Shown piece after piece: positions 8,960-18,900 of a stretch of 64,000 bases of DNA. Each line of letters begins with the position of its first letter. The stretch's first letter is position 1. The notes beneath the pieces were generated by a model. It worked only from the letters and a program-made list of their open reading frames with translations. It was not told the DNA's origin and ran no database searches. The DNA lies in contig NZ_JADYWU010000002.1 in NCBI RefSeq assembly GCF_015864665.1, forward strand, positions 534,212-598,211. The letters run 5' to 3'. The position numbers and the translations under genes are program-made. This DNA comes from Salinibacterium sp. SWN167 (GTDB lineage: Bacteria > Actinomycetota > Actinomycetes > Actinomycetales > Microbacteriaceae).

Positions 8960-9691
8960 AAGTGTTGCTAGCAGCGACTTCGGCCTTGATGTCGCAGCCA
9001 TTGTCGCGACTTCTGCCGAGATGGAGCGGATGTCGGTGGTGTCGTTTTCGACGAGCATCCGGCAATCGTCGATAGCGCTCTGAAGCAGCGCTTTCAGTCG
9101 TTGGTCGGCGCCGGGCGAGCACGCGCAGGCGATACCAATCACTGAGCTGCGGATGATCGACTGGGTCATTCGCGTCACGTCCCGAGGTCGACGACCTCGA
9201 CCGTTGTCGGGGCAATCCGCACTGAATTTGCGCGCCCAGAATTCGGACGCTGGTGCCTGAGCGAACGCCGCAGTGACAAGATCAGCCAGATCGTCGTCGG
9301 TGTGAGGCTCGATAATCGCCAGCTGTGATTGCGTAGCAATGATGCCGACAGCGAGAGCCCGTTGCCGTCCTTCGCTGGCGATCGGTAGGGCGGCGGTTGC
9401 CGCGCGCAGTGCGATGCGAAGTTCTAGGCGCGGGTCGTCGCTCGTCAGCCCGATGACGGAGGGGATGAGCTCGACCAGCTCTGAGCGGTGCTGGTCGGGG
9501 GTGCAGTCATTGACGAGACGCGCCAGAACGGCGAGTGCCGGATGAGTGCACGAGGGATGGTCGCTCCACTTTTCGCCGGCGAGGTAAGAGGCGAACTCCA
9601 TGAAGCAGCCGCCTCGGCGGGGAGTGCGATGGCGTCCAGCCGCGAGAACGGGCATGAAATCTGGTGATGAGTTCTTCTGTTGCACCGGCAT
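8948..9691 (-). CDS. Actinobacterial conserved hypothetical protein
   Basis: 247 residues. The start is supported by AAGGAGGAG 5 bases before the ATG. The most distinctive part is residues ~27-60, GGCFMEFASYLAGEKWSDHP followed by SCTHPALAVLARLVND. I recognise this as recurring in Microbacteriaceae proteins, but no function is known to me. The rest is alpha-helical, with no membrane segment or signal peptide. Cys and His in GGC...HPSCTHP could bind a metal, but this is only a suggestion. Convergent with and overlapping ldh. Confidence 0.75.
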   Translation of the reverse strand: MPVQQKNSSPDFMPVLAAGRHRTPRRGGCFMEFASYLAGEKWSDHPSCTHPALAVLARLVNDCTPDQHRSELVELIPSVIGLTSDDPRLELRIALRAATAALPIASEGRQRALAVGIIATQSQLAIIEPHTDDDLADLVTAAFAQAPASEFWARKFSADCPDNGRGRRPRDVTRMTQSIIRSSVIGIACACSPGADQRLKALLQSAIDDCRMLVENDTTDIRSISAEVATMAATSRPKSLLATLLRS

Positions 9692-9826
9692 TGATCTCCT
9701 CCTTGGCTACCGCGCGCTGAGGAACATTTTTTCTATTGTGCGCCTGTTCTGGCGATAAAACCAGAGCTGGCGCGCACCGCATTGAGAGCGTTTATGGGCA
9801 GCGGCAGGCGGCGCCGCGCACAACGA

Positions 9827-9855
9827 AGAAAGCCCCACGCGAGGTGGGGCTTTCT
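9827..9855 (-). terminator. Rho-independent terminator after the DEAD-box helicase gene
   Basis: Perfect 12-base stem (AGAAAGCCCCAC at 9827-9838 with GTGGGGCTTTCT at 9844-9855) and a 5-base loop. On the minus strand the right arm ends CTTTCTTCG, a modest U-rich tail. It lies 25 bases past the helicase stop codon. Confidence 0.85.
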
Positions 9856-9879
9856 AATGAATCGGACGAGCGGCGTGCG

Positions 9880-11391
9880 CTATGCGGTCGGAGGCGCAGT
9901 CGGTGCGCCTTCGTTTCCGCCACGACGACGACGCGTGCGCTTGCGACGGGCGGGTGCTCCTCCGTCGTGGGTGCCGCCACCTTCGGGGCGGTTGCTGTCG
10001 TCGGTGGCGCGGGCGCTGGCTACCGAGCTGCCTTCGCTCGATCGTGCACCGGTGGTGGAGCCAGAACCCGATCCCGATCCCGACCGCGTGCGGTTGCGGG
10101 GAGGGCGTGAGGAATCGGTTGAACGCTGCGATCCACGACCGCCGCCCGATCCCGATCCCGATCCGGAACCTGAAGCAGCACCGCTGGCGCGCACTGCCGG
10201 GGCGTGCGATCCGGGGAGACGGCCCTTGGTGCCCTCAGGGATGTCGAGGTCGGTGAAAAGGTGCGGGCTCGACGAGTAAGTCTCGGTTGGCTCGGGGATG
10301 CCCATTTCGAGTGCCTTGTTGATGTGCGTCCACTTGAGCATGTCTGCCCAGTCCACGAATGTGACAGCAACACCGGTCTTGCCGGCGCGGCCCGTGCGGC
10401 CTGCGCGGTGCAGGTACGTGTCGTGGTCGTCGGGGATGGTGTGGTTGATCACGTGCGTGACGTCGTTGACGTCGATGCCTCGTGCCGCAACATCCGTCGC
10501 AATGAGAATGTCTTTCTTGCCCGCCTTGAACGCTGCCATGGCGCGCTCGCGCTGCTCTTGGTTGAGGTCACCGTGCACGGCGGCAGCGTTGAAGCCACGG
10601 TCGTTCAGCTCTTCAACGAGCTTGGCAGCGGCACGCTTGGTGCGCGTGAAGACAACCGTCTTGCCTCGACCCTCAGACTGCAGGATGCGCGCAATAACTT
10701 CGTCTTTGTCGAGATTGTGAGCGCGGTAGACGACGTGCTTGATGTTCTTCTGCGTCAGGCCCTCGTCGGGGTCGGTGGCGCGGATGTGGATGGGCTTGTT
10801 CATGAAGCGACGAGCGAGAGCCACGATCGGGCCGGGCATCGTTGCCGAGAACAGCATCGTGTGGCGGGTAGGAGGAGTCTGAGCAAACAATTTCTCGATG
10901 TCGGCAAGGAAGCCGAGGTCGAGCATCTTGTCTGCCTCATCCAAAACCATCACCTTGATGTCTTTGAGCGACAGCATGCGCTGGCTGGCGAGGTCGAGCA
11001 AACGACCGGGCGTGCCGACGATAACTTGGGCGCCGGCCTTGATCTGTTCGACCTGACCCTCGTAGGCCTTGCCACCGTAAATGGCGGCGATCTTGGTGGA
11101 GCGGTTGGATGCTGCGAGCACGAGGTCTTCAGCTACCTGAACACACAGTTCGCGAGTCGGCACCACGATGAGTGCCTTTACTCCGGGCTCGGGATCTTTG
11201 CCGAGCGACTGCAGTACGGGGAGACCGAAGCCGAGAGTTTTACCGGTACCGGTCTTAGCCTGACCGATGATGTCCTGGCCTGCGAGGCCCATAGGAATGG
11301 TTTGGGTTTGGATCGGGAACGGTTCGATGATGCCCTTGGTGGCAAGAGCATCGACCATGTCCTGATCGATATTAAGTTCTGAAAAAGTCAC
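9880..11391 (-). CDS. DEAD-box ATP-dependent RNA helicase (RhlE-like)
   Basis: 503 residues with a GTG start. Motifs: Q-motif region (EPFPIQTQTIP), Walker A AKTGTGKT at 45-52, PTRELC, DEAD at 151-154, SAT at 182-184, and in the second RecA domain VFTRTKRAA, IATDVAARGID and HRAGRTGRAGKTG. After ~residue 400 the protein turns into a low-complexity tail of Gly-Ser dipeptides and ends in a basic RKRTRRRRGG cluster, probably RNA binding. It unwinds structured RNA, likely in mRNA decay or ribosome assembly. It matches the position of mycobacterial rhlE near DUF3107. The Gly-Ser tracts are encoded by tandem hexamers. Confidence 0.94.
   Translation of the reverse strand: MTFSELNIDQDMVDALATKGIIEPFPIQTQTIPMGLAGQDIIGQAKTGTGKTLGFGLPVLQSLGKDPEPGVKALIVVPTRELCVQVAEDLVLAASNRSTKIAAIYGGKAYEGQVEQIKAGAQVIVGTPGRLLDLASQRMLSLKDIKVMVLDEADKMLDLGFLADIEKLFAQTPPTRHTMLFSATMPGPIVALARRFMNKPIHIRATDPDEGLTQKNIKHVVYRAHNLDKDEVIARILQSEGRGKTVVFTRTKRAAAKLVEELNDRGFNAAAVHGDLNQEQRERAMAAFKAGKKDILIATDVAARGIDVNDVTHVINHTIPDDHDTYLHRAGRTGRAGKTGVAVTFVDWADMLKWTHINKALEMGIPEPTETYSSSPHLFTDLDIPEGTKGRLPGSHAPAVRASGAASGSGSGSGSGGGRGSQRSTDSSRPPRNRTRSGSGSGSGSTTGARSSEGSSVASARATDDSNRPEGGGTHDGGAPARRKRTRRRRGGNEGAPTAPPTA
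10066..10170. repeat. Two short tandem hexamer tracts encoding Gly-Ser repeats
   Basis: CCCGAT-type hexamers repeat 2-3 times at 10066-10083 and again at 10145-10166, inside the 3' part of the DEAD-box helicase gene. On the coding strand they read GGATCG or GGGATC and give GSGSGS stretches. The unit is a multiple of three, so slippage would change tail length without breaking the frame. Confidence 0.8.
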
Positions 11392-11566
11392 GTATGAAGC
11401 CCGTCTAGGTGCGATGCGCCCTTTTTGACCTGGGGCGCCGGACCCCCTCCTGAGTCGGGGGGATGCCCGCAGTTTAGCGGGTTCTGCTGGGTCGAGGCCG
11501 TGAATTGAGGCGGCGAGGCGGGTTGTTGCACCTGCGCAGGGCTCTCACACGCTCTAAGCTGGCTCC

Positions 11567-12283
11567 GTGGTTAAGTGGTTTTCGCGCAAGCCAGGTCGCA
11601 TCGAAGTGCCTCGCCTTCGGTCACGGTCTGATGTTGCAGCGACCGAAAAAGTAGCCCTCGCGGAGTTCACTCCCGACATTCTCGCCTTCTTGGGGCGCGC
11701 AGCGTATGTGCAGCTCAAGATCTTTGAGAACCTTTCGCGCGTCATTGCTAACGCCCCGACGACGGCGGCGAAGACCGCGATCGGTAAGGCCGCAGAGCTG
11801 TCGCTGTCGAAGCACCGTCAGCTGGTAGACGAAATCACCAAGGCCGGCGGCTCGCCAGCGGAAGTGATGGACCCCTTTACTGAGTCGGTCGACAACTTCG
11901 AGCGCATCTCTCGCGGCGCCGATTGGTATGAAGCACTCATTACGGCCTATCTGAGTGCCGGATTCTTTGACGACTTCTATGCGCTGCTTGCGGCCGGACT
12001 GCCGTCAGAATCCCACTCCCGCCTGGTCGCGATTTTCCGCGGAGAATCCGGCGAGAAAGTTCTCGCGGAGTACTTGCAGGCAGCGATCGACGCAAACCCT
12101 CGCCTCGATTCACGGCTCGCCATGTGGGGCCGTCGTCTCATGGGCGACATGATGCTGTTGGCGCGATCGGCGCTCGTCTTTCCCGACCACACTCGCACCA
12201 CCGAGGCGCAGGTTGAGCCGGTATTCACCGAACTTATCGCGGCGCACACGCGCCGCATGGATGCGCTCGGCCTCACCGCCTAG
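11567..12283 (+). CDS. Ferritin-like-fold protein of the MiaE-like family
   Basis: 238 residues with a GTG start. All-helical protein whose segments (EFTPDILAFLGRAAYVQLKIFENL, KHRQLVDEI, DWYEALITAYLSAGFFDDFY) fit the actinobacterial MiaE_2/ferritin-like domain. Glu and His residues in several helices (E in FENL, the KHRQLVDE pair) could form a di-iron site. MiaE hydroxylates a tRNA side chain, but this family's substrate is not established. It diverges from the helicase gene and converges on the small membrane protein gene at 12298. Confidence 0.78.
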   Translation: MVKWFSRKPGRIEVPRLRSRSDVAATEKVALAEFTPDILAFLGRAAYVQLKIFENLSRVIANAPTTAAKTAIGKAAELSLSKHRQLVDEITKAGGSPAEVMDPFTESVDNFERISRGADWYEALITAYLSAGFFDDFYALLAAGLPSESHSRLVAIFRGESGEKVLAEYLQAAIDANPRLDSRLAMWGRRLMGDMMLLARSALVFPDHTRTTEAQVEPVFTELIAAHTRRMDALGLTA

Positions 12284-12297
12284 CGAGCTGCGTTCAG

Positions 12298-12588
12298 TTA
12301 GCCGCGTGAGAGCGTTTCGAAAGAACGCACGTCGGCGGCTTCGCGGTGGCGCGGCAGGCGGATGGCGACGACCAGAGCCACGGCAATGCCGGCAAGCAGG
12401 CTTGCAACCCAGATCCAGCCGCCGTCAAAGGTCAAACCGACCCACACGAGGGCGACCCACACCGTTGCGGTAACCGCAGCACCGACAGCGGGCAGCAGCG
12501 CCGCACCGTACATGCCGCGCGACGGCAGCAGGTAGCGGATGATGGTTGCGAGCGACGCTCCGATGACGGTGACGAACAGCAGTTCCAC
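12298..12588 (-). CDS. Small hypothetical membrane protein
   Basis: 96 residues with a GTG start 2 bases after the DUF3107 stop, so co-translated with it. Three hydrophobic segments (LLFVTVIGASLATIIRYLL, LLPAVGAAVTATVWVALVWVGL, WIWVASLLAGIAVALVVAIRL) and a short basic tail. I do not recognise a named family; the position next to DUF3107 is common in related genomes as far as I recall. Function unknown. Confidence 0.75.
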   Translation of the reverse strand: MELLFVTVIGASLATIIRYLLPSRGMYGAALLPAVGAAVTATVWVALVWVGLTFDGGWIWVASLLAGIAVALVVAIRLPRHREAADVRSFETLSRG

Positions 12589-12590
12589 TG

Positions 12591-12815
12591 TTAGGCCACG
12601 AATCCGATGCGGCGCGACTCTTCTTCGCCGAGTTCGACGTAGGAGACTGACGCGGTAGGAACGATGTAAAGCTTGCCCTTGGCGTCACGCAGGCTGACGT
12701 ACTTGGCATCCGAGTTCAATGCCTCGGCGATGATGGTCTCGACCTCGCTCGACGACTGTGCCGACTCGAAGTTGATCTCACGGGGGCTGTTGTTGATACC
12801 GATGCTAATGTCCAC
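12591..12815 (-). CDS. DUF3107 family small protein
   Basis: 74 residues with a GTG start. Begins MDISIGINNSPREINFES and contains VSLRDAKGKLYIVPTASVSYVELG, the conserved pattern of DUF3107 (TB9.4 in mycobacteria). It is a small beta-rich cytoplasmic protein of unknown function. In Mycobacterium it sits near rhlE and the adnAB genes, the same neighbours as here. It diverges from adnA with 74 bases between the starts. Confidence 0.88.
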   Translation of the reverse strand: MDISIGINNSPREINFESAQSSSEVETIIAEALNSDAKYVSLRDAKGKLYIVPTASVSYVELGEEESRRIGFVA

Positions 12816-12889
12816 GACCCAAGATTACGACACAACGGGGCGCGATGAATATCACGTTCACTGTCAGCGCATCCCGATAGCGTTGACGC

Positions 12890-15800
12890 ATGGTCACCTT
12901 GCCCTCTGAGCGTGCGGATGCCGCGGCTAACGCACCGCATACGCTCGACGATTCTCAGTGCGCTGTTGTCGACCTCGCCGACGGCATGAGCGCGGTTGTT
13001 GTTGGAGCGCCAGGCTCGGGCAAAACCGCAACTCTCGTGGAACTCGTGGCTGAGCGTGTGCACGCCCGCGGCTGGTCGCCCGAGCAGATTGTGGTGCTCT
13101 CGGCAACCCGTCAGAGTGCGACGGCGCTGCGTGATCGTTTGGCAGCACGCATTGATGCGCCCACGCTGGGGCCGATGGCGCGAACCGCGAACTCTCTTGC
13201 GTTCGAAGTGATCCGCGAGGCCGCTGCTGTTGCCGGAGAAGGCCCGCCAACACTGCTCACAGGCGCTGAGCAAGACCAAATCATTTCTGACCTACTGGCG
13301 GGCGAAATCGCTGACGGCACGGGCGCGCCGTGGCCGGCCCACCTCGATCCGGAGGTTCGCCGCCTGCGCGGGTTCCGCACGGAGTTGCGAGATCTCATGA
13401 TGCGCTGTGTCGAGTTTGGGGTCACTCCCGCTGACTTGGCGGCGCTCGGCGAACGCACCGATCGGCCGGAATGGGTGGCGGCATCCGCCTTCATTGCGGT
13501 GTATGACCAAGTGAAGGCCAGCTATCGCGATCGGCATTTTGATGCGAGTGAGCTGCTGGCTGAGGCCGCTGGGCTGATTGCGGGTGGGCACTATGCGGCG
13601 ATCGATCGGCTGCGGTTGGTCGTGGTCGACGACGCCCACGAGCTCACCGAGGCCACGATTTCTCTCGTGCGGGCACTCGCCAGTCGCGGCATTACGATCA
13701 TCGGTTTTGGCGATCCTGACCTCACCACGGGGTCGTTCCGGGGCGCTCAGCCTGCCGTGCTGTCGCAGTGGGCGACGCGGCTCGGGCTGGAGAACTGCGA
13801 ATCGTTGTTTTTGTCGTCGGTGCATCGGCACAGTGCCGAGCTGCGTCAGACGGTGACCAACCTCACCCAGCGCATCGGTGTTGCAGGGCTCATCGAACAG
13901 CGCAAGTCGCCGGCGGTCGCCACAGCGCCGTCGAGCATCCACAGTTTTCAGCTGTCGACACCGGCCGAAGAGGTTGCGTTCATTGCGCGCCATTTACGCG
14001 AGAAGCATGTGCTCGAGTCGGTGCCGTGGTCGCGCATGGCCGTCATTGTGCGCACCGGTTCGCTGATTCCATCGCTGGCCCGGCAGTTGCGCACCCTCGA
14101 AGTGGTGACCAGCGTGTCGAGTGCGCGCAGTGCCGTGCGCGACGAGTTCAGTGTCAACGGCTTGATCGTCTTGCTTGAGCTGGCATTGAAACGTCGCCCG
14201 CTGGATGCCGCAGCAGCCGTCGAACTGCTGTGTAGTTCCGTTGGCGGTTTCGACACCGTCTCGCTGCGGCGGCTCAAGGCTGCGCTGCGTCACGAAGCGC
14301 TCGGTGCCGAAATTTACGACTCGGCCGACGAACTCATTGCGCAAGCGCTGGCCGCCCCGGCAGGGTTCGTCACGATCGATAATCGCGTCGCCCGGCAGGC
14401 CGCAGCGGTCGCCAAGAACCTTCACGAAACCGCTGCTGCGGGGGCCGCAGGCGACACCATCGAAGAACTGCTGTGGGGCGCGTGGCAGCGCAGCGGGCTT
14501 GCCGATCGCTGGTTCGAGCAAGCTCTCGGAGCCGGCGTTGTCGCCGAGGAAGCCAACCGTCACCTCGATGCCGTGGTTGCCCTGTTCTCCTCGGCCAAGC
14601 GTTTTGTGGAACGTCGACCGGATGCCCCCGCCAACGTTTTTCTCAACGAATGGCTCTCGGCCGACGTCGCGGAAGACACCCTCGCCGCGCGCTCGATTGT
14701 TGACTCGGTCACGGTCGGAACGCCCGCATCCGTCATCGGCCAAGAGTTCGATGTCGTGGTGGTTGCCGGTATGCAAGAGAACGTGTGGCCGAACCTCCGC
14801 GTGCGCGGTTCGCTGCTCGGTGCCCACGACCTGCCCCGTGTGCTGGCGGGGGAGAAGCTCGCGGTTGCCGACCGTCGCCGCGAAGTGCTCCACGACGAAT
14901 TGCGGATGTTCGCCCAGGCCGTGTCGCGGGCAACGAGCGAAGTAATCGTGACTGCCGTGGCCGGTGATGACAACATGCCGTCCCCATTCTTGACGCTCAT
15001 TCCTGAGCCGGATGAGCCCGTGCGTTCGCGCCCGCCGCTCAGCCTGCGCGGTCTCGTGGGCGTGCTGCGCCGCGAGCTGACCACGGGCGCTCAGCCGGAG
15101 GCCGCTGCCGCGTCGCTGGCACGACTCGCCGGCGAGAGCGTTCCCGGTGCCGATCCGCGCTCCTGGTACGGGCTTCGCACGCCAAGCACCACCGCGCCGC
15201 TTGTCGACCTCACCGAACCGGATGCCGAAGTGCGGGTGTCTCCCTCGCGCATGGAATCGTTCGAGACCTGCCCCCTGCACTGGGCGATCGACCAGCTGGG
15301 TGGCTCCACGACCAATGTGGCTTCCAACCTTGGTTCGCTCATCCACGGTGTTGCTGAAACGGCCACTGATTTCAGCGCCGATGCGCTCTACAAGGCGGTG
15401 GAGGAACGCTGGGGCGAGATGACCTTCGAGGCCTCGTGGCAATCGGAGGCTGAGAAGCTGCGCGCCCGCACACTGACTCAACACTTAGCCGCCTACTTGC
15501 GCGACTTCGCCGCTGACGGGGGAGAACTCATCAGCAACGAGATGGGCTTCGTGCTTCCTCTCGAACAGGCCAGACTGAGCGGAAAAATTGACCGCGTCGA
15601 AATGTATGGCGGCACCACCGCCGTGATCGTCGACCTCAAGACCGGCAAGAACGAGCCATCCAGCGACAAGGCTGTTGCCGATCATCCGCAGCTCGCCGCC
15701 TACCAACTCGCCTTCGCTTCTGGTGCCATTGAGGGTGTGCCCGAAGGCCTCGTCAATGGGGGAGCGAAGCTCGTGGTGCTCTCGCCGTCGGCCAAGACCC

Positions 15801-15991
15801 GCGACTATGACGCCCCCAAGCAACAACCGATGAACGACGAGGAGCTCGAACTGTTCCGACAGCGCGTAATTGAGGATGCCCGCGGAATGGCCGGCAGCGT
15901 ATTCGTAGCCAGGGTCAGCAGCCACTGCACCGATCCGTGGAGCTTCGGCAACTGCCGCATCCACGTTGTGCCGGCGGTGAGTGCCCGATGA
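12890..15991 (+). CDS. adnA: AdnA-like helicase-nuclease subunit
   Basis: 1033 residues. N-terminal UvrD-like motor: Walker A GAPGSGKT at 39-46; the Walker B segment reads VVVDDAHE (D247-D248), where the canonical sequence is DEYQ. C-terminal RecB-type nuclease: LGSLIHG, KIDRV, VDLKTGK (D915, K917) and QLAAYQLA are all present, so the nuclease looks intact. Two Cys near the end (SHCTDPWSFGNC) with the Cys of FETCPLHW may be remnants or ligands of a metal or Fe-S site. With AdnB it should form the actinobacterial end-resection helicase-nuclease for double-strand breaks. The stop overlaps the adnB start as ATGA. No Shine-Dalgarno sequence is seen. Confidence 0.9.
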   Translation: MVTLPSERADAAANAPHTLDDSQCAVVDLADGMSAVVVGAPGSGKTATLVELVAERVHARGWSPEQIVVLSATRQSATALRDRLAARIDAPTLGPMARTANSLAFEVIREAAAVAGEGPPTLLTGAEQDQIISDLLAGEIADGTGAPWPAHLDPEVRRLRGFRTELRDLMMRCVEFGVTPADLAALGERTDRPEWVAASAFIAVYDQVKASYRDRHFDASELLAEAAGLIAGGHYAAIDRLRLVVVDDAHELTEATISLVRALASRGITIIGFGDPDLTTGSFRGAQPAVLSQWATRLGLENCESLFLSSVHRHSAELRQTVTNLTQRIGVAGLIEQRKSPAVATAPSSIHSFQLSTPAEEVAFIARHLREKHVLESVPWSRMAVIVRTGSLIPSLARQLRTLEVVTSVSSARSAVRDEFSVNGLIVLLELALKRRPLDAAAAVELLCSSVGGFDTVSLRRLKAALRHEALGAEIYDSADELIAQALAAPAGFVTIDNRVARQAAAVAKNLHETAAAGAAGDTIEELLWGAWQRSGLADRWFEQALGAGVVAEEANRHLDAVVALFSSAKRFVERRPDAPANVFLNEWLSADVAEDTLAARSIVDSVTVGTPASVIGQEFDVVVVAGMQENVWPNLRVRGSLLGAHDLPRVLAGEKLAVADRRREVLHDELRMFAQAVSRATSEVIVTAVAGDDNMPSPFLTLIPEPDEPVRSRPPLSLRGLVGVLRRELTTGAQPEAAAASLARLAGESVPGADPRSWYGLRTPSTTAPLVDLTEPDAEVRVSPSRMESFETCPLHWAIDQLGGSTTNVASNLGSLIHGVAETATDFSADALYKAVEERWGEMTFEASWQSEAEKLRARTLTQHLAAYLRDFAADGGELISNEMGFVLPLEQARLSGKIDRVEMYGGTTAVIVDLKTGKNEPSSDKAVADHPQLAAYQLAFASGAIEGVPEGLVNGGAKLVVLSPSAKTRDYDAPKQQPMNDEELELFRQRVIEDARGMAGSVFVARVSSHCTDPWSFGNCRIHVVPAVSAR

Positions 15992-18900
15992 TCTCTTCTG
16001 TCGACCTCGCCGGTCTCATGGGCATCCACGCTCCCACCGAACAGCAACGTGTCGTGATTGAGGCACCCTTGAGCCCCGCCCTCGTCGTCGCCGGCGCGGG
16101 CAGCGGCAAGACCGACACGATGGCCAGCCGCGTCGTGTGGCTCGTCGCCAACAACTTGGTGAGCCCCGACCAAATTCTCGGGCTCACCTTCACACGAAAA
16201 GCCGCGGGTTCGCTCAGCAAGCGCGTGAGCGAACGAATTGCGATCCTGCGCGACGTGCAAAGTGCCCACCCCGAACGCTTTGTGGCGACCCCCGAAACGG
16301 CATCAATCGAGTTCGATCAACCCACCATCTCGACCTACAACTCCTTTGCCAGCGCACTCTTCACCGAGAACGCGCTCCTCATCGGTCGCGAACCCGAATC
16401 GACTCTCCTCAACGATCCATCATCGTGGCAACTGGCCCGCAAGCTTGTGGTGTCGAGCACGGATGAACGGCTCATCGGCCTCGAAAAGTCGATCAGTGCG
16501 CTCACAGAAGCCGTTCTCGACCTCAGCCATGCGCTCAGTGACAACGTGGCTAGCGCCGAAGATGTTGCTGCCTACGCGCAACGCTTCACTCAGATTTCCG
16601 AGCTTCCCTACGCTGAGACCGCCCGCAAGAAAACCCCCTACGCCTCGGTTATCGATGCGGTGAAAGAGGTCGGTTCGCTCGCGCCGTTGCTCACTCTGGC
16701 CGTTCAGTATGCCCAGCAGAAGCGGGCGCAGGGGCTCCTCGAGTTCAGCGACCAAGTTGCCCTCGCCCTCGAAGTAGCCGAGCGCTCGAGCGATGTTGTC
16801 GCGCACTATCAAGACCGCTACCGGGTCGTTCTGCTTGACGAATACCAAGACACCAGTGTCGTTCAAACCCGGCTGCTTGCACGCCTCTTTGGTAACCATT
16901 CGGTCATGGCGGTCGGCGACCCACACCAGTCAATTTATGGCTGGCGTGGAGCCAGCGCAGCTAACCTCGCTCGCTTCAGCCGCGACTTCACCGACAAGGC
17001 TGATGCGCAATATTTCGCGCTGTCTACGAGTTGGCGCAATGCCACGACTGTGCTCGACGCCGCCAACGTGATCGTCGAACCGCTCAGCGCACGCTCACCC
17101 GTGCGCGTCGAATCGCTCGGTGCTCGGCCCGACGCCCCCGCTGGATCGGTCGATACGTTTTATTTCGAACACATTGATGAAGAAGCTCACGGCGTCGCGA
17201 AGTGGTTTGCCCGTGCCCTGGCGCCGCAGGCGTGGAACCGCTACAACCCCGATCCTAACGCTGAGGCTCCCACCCCGCCGACCGCCGCCATCCTGTTCCG
17301 CCGTCGCAGCGACATGGAGCGTTTCGCCACCGCCCTCGGCGCAGAAGACGTTCCGTACCACGTGCTCGGCATCGGCGGACTGCTCTCGACCCCCGAAATC
17401 GTTGACCTCGTGAGCGCGCTCACCGTGATCCACGACCCCACCGCCGGCTCTGAACTCATTCGGCTGCTGTCGGGCGCGCGCTGGTCCATCGGCCCGCGCG
17501 ATCTTCAAGAGCTCGCATCACTCTCGCGCTGGTTGCTGAGCCGCTCAGTCACGCAGCAGGAGCTGAGCGCCGAAGTGCGCCAGCGGATGCGGGACTCCGT
17601 CGCCGTCGATGATTCGGCATCCATTGTGGATGCTCTCGACTTCGTGGGCGAGGCTCCCGCAAGTCATTCGCAGCTCAAGGGTTTCAGCGAAGAAGGCCTG
17701 TCTCGGCTCAAGGATGCCGCCAAGCAGTTGGCGTTCTTCCGCTCCCGAGCCGGGCTTGAGCTTGGCGACCTCGTGCGCTTGCTTGAGCAAGAACTGCTCC
17801 TCGACATCGAAGTGGTGGCGAGCCGTCCGCAAGCCCACGGGATGGCGAACCTGTATGCCTTCCACGATGAGCTTGCGGGCTTCTTGGCCAGCGATGACCA
17901 AGCGAACCTCGGTAGTTTCTTGTCGTGGCTGCGTCGAGCCACGCAGCAAGACATGATGGGCCCGCGCAGCGACGATGCCGAAGCCGGCACAGTGCAATTG
18001 CTCACGATTCACGCGTCCAAGGGCCTGGAATGGGATCTGGTAGCGGTGCCCCGCCTCGTAAACGGCGAAGTGCCGGCGACCTCACGCGAGGGCAAAGGGT
18101 GGGTTAGTTTTGGCAAGCTGCCCTTCGCGTTCCGCGGTGATGCTGGAGAGCTCCCCGAACTCGAATGGGAGAACGCGCACTATCAATCCGAGTTCGATGG
18201 TTCCCTCAAAGAATTCAAAACAGCCCTCGCTGAGCGGCACCAGGCCGAAGAACGACGCCTTGGCTACGTGGCGATCACTCGTGCTCGCGACAATCTTTTG
18301 CTGACCGGCTCATTCTGGTCGAGCCGCAGCAAGCCCCAAGCGCCCAGTATTTTCTTGCAAGAACTTGAAGAGCGCGGGCTCATCGAAGAGCTTCCCGCTG
18401 ACCCGGTCAACGACGAGAACCCCACTCTCAACGACGTCGTCGACCCGCTCTGGCCGTTCGACCCCCTCGGCAACCGCCGCACGAGCGTTGAAACAGCGGC
18501 CCACCTCGTTGCCACCGCTGATCCGGGGGCCGATGGTCTCTGGTCACACGAAATCGACCTGCTGCTCGCCGAGCGCAGTCGTGCCGCGAGCGAAGCCCGC
18601 CGCACTCCACTGCCGCAGCGCATCCCCGCCTCCCGTTTCAAGGACTACATCGCCGACCCCGAAGCCGTCGCGCTCTCGCTCCGTCGACCGATGCCCGAGA
18701 AGCCCTACCGAGCGACGCGCCTCGGCACCCAGTTTCACGAATGGGTCGAATCACGTTTCGGCTCTACGTCATCCACCGAAACACTTGACGCTTTCGCTCT
18801 CGAGATCGACGGCACCGACTTTGATGGCTTCGATGGTGAGAATGCGGCGGATGTCGAAAAGCTCGCCGAGCTGCAAGCGACCTTCGAGCGTTCGGCGTGG

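Noticed and set aside
10204..11382. A 392-codon open frame antisense to the DEAD-box helicase
   Set aside because: Shadow of the helicase gene; no domain recognised and no ribosome site.
13994..15484. A 496-codon open frame antisense to adnA
   Set aside because: Shadow; adnA motifs on the other strand are complete.
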